Positions 30,742-33,871 of a DNA stretch of 33,871 nucleotides are shown piece after piece. The position numbers and the translations under genes are program-made. The stretch comes from a virus, in the IMG/VR virus record IMGVR_UViG_3300022752_000221, positions 1 to 33,871 of that record. One strand, given 5' to 3'. Each line of letters begins with the position of its first letter. The stretch's first letter is position 1. A model generated the notes under the pieces. It was not told where the DNA came from, made no database searches, and was given only the letters and a program-made list of their open reading frames with translations.

Positions 30742-31191
30742 ATGGCATTAGGAAAATCAGCATTAGAAATTGCTAAAACACAAGTAGGTGCAAAAGAAAA
30801 CCCATTAGGTTCTAATTGGGGTAAACCTATACAAGACTATTTAAAATCAGTAGATATAAACTTCCCCGCCTCTTGGTGCATGGCTTTTGTTTATTGGTGC
30901 TTTGACCAAATAAAAGATGGCGAAAACCCACTTATAAAGACGGGTGGAGTACTTTCACATTGGAATCAAGCCGAAAAAAAATATAAAGTAGTAGGCGAAC
31001 CTCAAGAGGGTGACATCTTTATTATGGACTTTCGTAATGGATTGGGTCATACGGGTATTGTTTATAAGATAGACGAGAACTTTATATATACCATTGAAGG
31101 TAACACCAATGATAGTGGCTCAAGAGAGGGAATAATGGTTTGCTTCAAACAAAGAACAAGAACAAAAATTAAAGGGTACTTGAGATACTAA
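30742..31191 (+). CDS. Soluble CHAP endolysin
   Basis: I start at the ATG at 30742, one base after the holin stop; an upstream start at 30715 would overlap the holin gene. The CHAP catalytic residues are C46 (SWCMAF), H103 (LGHTGIV) and E119 (IEGN). No membrane segment is present, so it is the best candidate for the cytoplasmic endolysin released by the holin. It ends 32 bases before the terminator. Confidence 0.78.
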   Translation: MALGKSALEIAKTQVGAKENPLGSNWGKPIQDYLKSVDINFPASWCMAFVYWCFDQIKDGENPLIKTGGVLSHWNQAEKKYKVVGEPQEGDIFIMDFRNGLGHTGIVYKIDENFIYTIEGNTNDSGSREGIMVCFKQRTRTKIKGYLRY

Positions 31192-31222
31192 AAATTAAAG
31201 CATCAAAGTTATAAATTAAAAA

Positions 31223-31255
31223 ACCCTCTCGGAGAAATCCTTGAGGGTATTTTTA
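31223..31255. terminator. Bidirectional terminator between converging CHAP genes
   Basis: ACCCTC (31223-31228) pairs with GAGGGT (31243-31248), with two inner G-C pairs, followed by ATTTTTATT on the plus strand and TTTTTTAATTT on the minus strand. Confidence 0.72.
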
Positions 31256-31281
31256 TTATAGACAAAGGCTAATGAAAAAAA

Positions 31282-32004
31282 CTATTTTGATTGAAAATTA
31301 TATGGATTTAACGGGTTAGTTGACCAACCTTTAGGGTTCACAACATCTTGTCCACTAAAAACAAAAGTACCTTGAGCATCATCATATCTTAATTGCTCTC
31401 TTTCAGCATCGGTGAAATTTCTTCTCCAATAACCTTTTAAATTACCACCAAGCGTATTTTGACCTATTATCATCGTTCTTGTTAGGATTGAAGTTTTATC
31501 CCCTTCACGAGTACCACTTGATGCGGTGTTACCTTCAATAGTTTTAACAACAAATCCATTACCCGATGCACCTAAAATTTCAGTAACAATCCCCGTATGT
31601 CCACCCTTCGTATAAGTTAAACAAAACACATCACCAACTTGTACATCATTTTTTCTTGAAGCAATGTATCTATTATCACCTTGTTTATTATAGTTCTCAA
31701 TCATAAGAAGATTATTATACGCACCACCACTAATATTTTTTGATAACCAAACTCTATCGAAAGAATACATTTGCATAAAAATCAACTTAACATAGTAGGC
31801 ACACCAAGCCTGTGATGACACCCATCCAACCGACTTCATCATAGCCTCAAATGAAGCATCTACAAATCCTTTGTTATTGCCAATTTTTTCATATTGAGAA
31901 TCCAATTTATTAGTAGAAATCGCTTTAGTTAAGTTTGTAGTAATCAATAGTGGTGTTGGTTCACCAAATTTTGGGGTATTAAATTTTGGAGTATTAAAAG
32001 CCAT
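31282..32004 (-). CDS. CHAP endopeptidase, unanchored (paralogue C)
   Basis: CHAP catalytic residues C68 (QAWCAYY), H136 (GGHTGIV) and E157 (IEGN). The N-terminal tandem TPKF repeats (NTPKFNTPKF, 4-13) and the C-terminal extension after residue 205 set it apart. There is no membrane segment. It is paralogous to the 29884 protein but lies on the opposite strand with the small anchored protein upstream. It may be a virion-associated lysin. Confidence 0.75.
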   Translation of the reverse strand: MAFNTPKFNTPKFGEPTPLLITTNLTKAISTNKLDSQYEKIGNNKGFVDASFEAMMKSVGWVSSQAWCAYYVKLIFMQMYSFDRVWLSKNISGGAYNNLLMIENYNKQGDNRYIASRKNDVQVGDVFCLTYTKGGHTGIVTEILGASGNGFVVKTIEGNTASSGTREGDKTSILTRTMIIGQNTLGGNLKGYWRRNFTDAEREQLRYDDAQGTFVFSGQDVVNPKGWSTNPLNPYNFQSK

Positions 32005-32017
32005 AGTTTAGATTTTT

Positions 32018-32179
32018 TTATTTGAATATTTGATATTGGTTAGCCATATCCTCAACTGATTTCTTATAAATTTCAGCCATTTTCTTTTCTTGTCTTTTAG
32101 AATATATGAAATACCCAATACCCATTAGGGCAATTACGCTTGACACAACGAGTAATATTCTTGATGTTTTCTTGTCCAT
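32018..32179 (-). CDS. Small N-anchored membrane protein (53 aa)
   Basis: An N-terminal membrane segment (about 8-25) with SKRQEKK stop-transfer and a charged helix. It is between the alpha/beta hydrolase and CHAP genes on the same strand. It probably anchors or positions one of these enzymes at the membrane. The frame is too short for standard gene callers but has an ATG and the usual spacing. Confidence 0.55.
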   Translation of the reverse strand: MDKKTSRILLVVSSVIALMGIGYFIYSKRQEKKMAEIYKKSVEDMANQYQIFK

Positions 32180-32237
32180 TTTTATAAAATTTATAGTAAA
32201 AGTAAATAATTTTCAGACATTAAACAAAAACACATAT

Positions 32238-32897
32238 TTAAAGCAAATACTTGGAGTGAGTTTTAAAAAAATATTTAGGGATGGAAGCATGACTCAGATT
32301 TACCTCTTCAACCATACCACCACCATTACTAATGTTATTGGCTATTTTAGGTTGTAATGCTTTGATATTAGGGTAAGCACCCCAATTAGAGTTATTGTAA
32401 ACCATGTGCGTATTCTTTCCAAAATTAATGTCAGCGTATTGGCTTTTTGTCGATGGGTCAATCAAACCAACAAACTTCATACTCCTATCATAACCCGATT
32501 GAACACTCAAACCACCTGCCGAAAACCCAACCAAAGACAAAGACTTCTCATCATACCCATTAGACTTCATATATGAATTGACAATATCCCTTACACTCGT
32601 ATAAGATTTTGTGTATGGTGCAATGAAAACCAAATAATTCAATAAGACTTCTCTTGGTATTTGCTTGTACATCCATTCGGGGTCAGCATAAGACATACCA
32701 CCAAACACAATTAGAACCTCAAATTTCGTTTTATTGTTTGGCTTGACTACAATTAGTCCATTGTATGAACTCTTTGAAAATTCGGTAGATTTAGACCCTA
32801 CATTTGCAAAAGTTTTGCTCTTCAACAAGAAATAAACCAAAACTGATGTTATTGCAAACGATATTGAAGCGTACAAGTATATTTTTTTCTTTTCCAT
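32238..32897 (-). CDS. Membrane-anchored alpha/beta hydrolase
   Basis: Numbered from the ATG at 32897. A membrane segment (about 6-25) precedes an alpha/beta-hydrolase domain with nucleophile elbow GFSAGG (S126), acid D147 (LIDPST) and H203 (LSHASIP). The strand before the oxyanion region is VLIVFGGM. I prefer this start to 32912 because the TANNTTTG box (32902-32909) would lie inside the longer gene. Likely an esterase acting on host surface polysaccharide or lipid. Confidence 0.68.
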   Translation of the reverse strand: MEKKKIYLYASISFAITSVLVYFLLKSKTFANVGSKSTEFSKSSYNGLIVVKPNNKTKFEVLIVFGGMSYADPEWMYKQIPREVLLNYLVFIAPYTKSYTSVRDIVNSYMKSNGYDEKSLSLVGFSAGGLSVQSGYDRSMKFVGLIDPSTKSQYADINFGKNTHMVYNNSNWGAYPNIKALQPKIANNISNGGGMVEEVNLSHASIPKYFFKTHSKYLL

Positions 32898-32901
32898 AGT
32901 A

Positions 32902-32909
32902 CAAAAATA
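32902..32909 (-). promoter_or_regulatory. TANNTTTG box before the alpha/beta hydrolase gene
   Basis: On the minus strand the reverse of CAAAAATA gives TATTTTTG. No TTG is seen 17-23 bases upstream. The transcript would start almost at the ATG at 32897, so the message could be nearly leaderless. Confidence 0.4.
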
Positions 32910-32979
32910 CAAAATATTTTTTTTATGAACGGAGATACACCCGATTGTTTCTACTTTCGGGTTTTTTTGTATATTTACG

Positions 32980-33000
32980 CTCCACCAAATCCTCTTTTGA
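32980..33000 (+). repeat. Direct repeat copy 1 before the SGNH hydrolase gene
   Basis: CTCCACCAAATCCTCTTTT recurs with one mismatch at 33754-33773. It starts 24 bases before the SGNH hydrolase start and follows a T-rich, TATATTTA stretch, so it may be a leader or promoter-linked element. Confidence 0.5.
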
Positions 33001-33023
33001 TTTAGTATTTTAAATTTAAAGTA

Positions 33024-33611
33024 ATGAAAAACAATGCAATAAAGGGAATCGGATTAGCAATATTAATATCAATCCCAATAATCATAATTCTTAACAAAGT
33101 ATTAGGCAAACCTAATTCAAATGATAATTTAGACCTTAATGGAAGGAAACTCGTAATTGGAGATAGCCATTCGGTAGGTATAGGTAGAGCCACTAAGGGA
33201 GTAGAAGTAGATACTCAAATTGCGGTAGGTGGTTGGACGCTATCTAATTTAATGAGTGCTTTAAAATCCTATCCAATAAGTAATGATGTTACAATAATTT
33301 TTATATCTATTGGAACTAATGGACAATTTTCAAGTAATGATAATATTGAAGATTTAATTGATTTGATACACCAAAAATTTCCAAACGCAAAATTATTCAT
33401 ATACAAAGGCTCTTATGGTTGGAGTGGTAGTAGAACAAAGGAGCAACTCGTAGATAGAATGAACGCATACTACAAAAGATTCGCTGACAAAGGTGTTAAA
33501 GTCTTAAAAAATGGCTTAGGATACTTTTCAGATGGTGGAGATGCACACAATAAAAATACACCTCAAGCAAAAGCAATAATCAATGAAATAGAAAACATAA
33601 TCAACGCATAA
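33024..33611 (+). CDS. Membrane-anchored SGNH hydrolase
   Basis: An N-terminal membrane segment (about 7-26) precedes a GDSL/SGNH domain with all four blocks: GDSHS (46-50, S48 nucleophile), GG at 69-70, IGTN (96-99, N99) and the DAHNK end with H175 and nearby D170/D173. SGNH enzymes are esterases or deacetylases of polysaccharides and lipids. Together with the alpha/beta hydrolase on the other strand, it suggests an anchored esterase pair acting on the host envelope or a polysaccharide. Confidence 0.72.
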   Translation: MKNNAIKGIGLAILISIPIIIILNKVLGKPNSNDNLDLNGRKLVIGDSHSVGIGRATKGVEVDTQIAVGGWTLSNLMSALKSYPISNDVTIIFISIGTNGQFSSNDNIEDLIDLIHQKFPNAKLFIYKGSYGWSGSRTKEQLVDRMNAYYKRFADKGVKVLKNGLGYFSDGGDAHNKNTPQAKAIINEIENIINA

Positions 33612-33871
33612 ACAAGTCAATATTTATTTTATAAAATAAGCAAATCACGAATTTTTTTAATGAATTGAAGATTTTTTTAATGAGTAGATAGATAGACTTG
33701 ATTGTTACCCTTTGTTTCTCGTTACACCCTATGTTTTTTTTAACTCCCTTCTTCTCCACCAAAACCTCTTTTCAATTCGTAAGACTCCAATCACGTTCTC
33801 CCCCACGCACACACCCTCCCTTCACCCATTATGTTGTTATGACCATATCCATTATCCATTATACCCATTAA
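33612..33871. other. Non-coding right end with short repeats
   Basis: No credible gene is seen in these 260 bases. It holds two copies of GA-T(7)-AATGA (about 33648-33680), pyrimidine-rich stretches, a second copy of the CTCCACC element, and four CCATTA(T/A) units in the last 46 bases (33826, 33849, 33856, 33865). It could be a leader, an origin-like region or a genome end. Confidence 0.5.
33754..33773 (+). repeat. Direct repeat copy 2 after the SGNH hydrolase gene
   Basis: CTCCACCAAAACCTCTTTT matches copy 1 (32980-33000) at 18 of 19 bases. Both follow T runs. The repeats bracket the SGNH gene at 774 bases apart, so it may mark a duplicated leader or a past insertion. Confidence 0.5.

Noticed and set aside
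32946-32968. CCCGA...TCGGG hairpin followed by T7 as a terminator
   Set aside because: No plus-strand gene precedes it, and the 5-bp stem with a long loop is weak.
1-33871. Inverted terminal repeats of a protein-primed linear genome
   Set aside because: The first bases and the reverse complement of the last bases do not match. The window may not reach the ends.
1-33871. Tailed phage genome
   Set aside because: No terminase, portal, tape measure, tail tube or baseplate gene is recognisable, while small anchored proteins and a packaging ATPase are.

Overview
The window reads as most of the genome of a non-tailed, membrane-containing dsDNA virus of a Bacteroidota (probably flavobacterial) host. 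It has no terminase, portal, tail or tape-measure gene. It does have a small FtsK/HerA-like packaging ATPase followed by a short beta-rich major capsid protein candidate, and then more than twenty small proteins that each carry one or two membrane segments. This is the pattern seen in PRD1/PM2-like viruses. The host assignment rests on low GC, A-rich leaders without Shine-Dalgarno sequences, and TANNTTTG promoter boxes. No inverted terminal repeat is visible, so completeness and topology are unknown.

Layout. (1) 1-21127, plus strand: virion and assembly genes. These are the packaging ATPase (510-1358), major capsid candidate (1726-2475), many anchored virion proteins, a HExxH metallopeptidase (5037-5822), a very Cys-rich beta-roll spike or receptor-binding protein (8574-10604), a six-gene decoration cassette (10640-13875: SAM methyltransferase, GT9-like glycosyltransferase, sulfotransferase, APS kinase, HxGH nucleotidylyltransferase, plus a frameshifted DUF2061 gene just after it), membrane-anchored peptidoglycan-binding, SH3 and glucosaminidase proteins, and a shortened paralogue of the capsid protein (19992-20462). 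(2) 21157-29346, minus strand: early genes. They include RecT with a Cas4/AddB-like nuclease, a possible minimal family B polymerase-like protein, an excisionase-like HTH protein, and a tightly overlapping operon for DNA modification. (3) 29439-33611: a tRNA-Gln, a lysis block with three CHAP endopeptidases and a holin-like protein, and two anchored hydrolases (alpha/beta and SGNH).

Main discovery candidate. The minus-strand operon 28660-26705 encodes, in order and with overlapping ends, a CmoA-like carboxy-SAM synthase, an AroQ-type chorismate mutase and a C5-cytosine DNA methyltransferase. Chorismate mutase makes prephenate, CmoA turns SAM plus prephenate into carboxy-SAM, and the methyltransferase has the near-invariant motif X Asn replaced by Arg (R340). 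From memory of the literature, an engineered Asn-to-Lys change at the equivalent position of M.MpeI creates a carboxymethyltransferase that makes 5-carboxymethylcytosine. The operon therefore looks like a complete natural pathway for viral DNA carboxymethylation. This is inference from sequence and is untested.

Two further systems deserve attention. One is a near self-sufficient PAPS/sulfation cassette next to the spike gene. The other is a recurring short peptide, approximately [ND]-[FY]-x-[NY]-A-x-G, found in the capsid protein (twice) and in at least four or five otherwise unrelated virion proteins, which may be an assembly or maturation signal.
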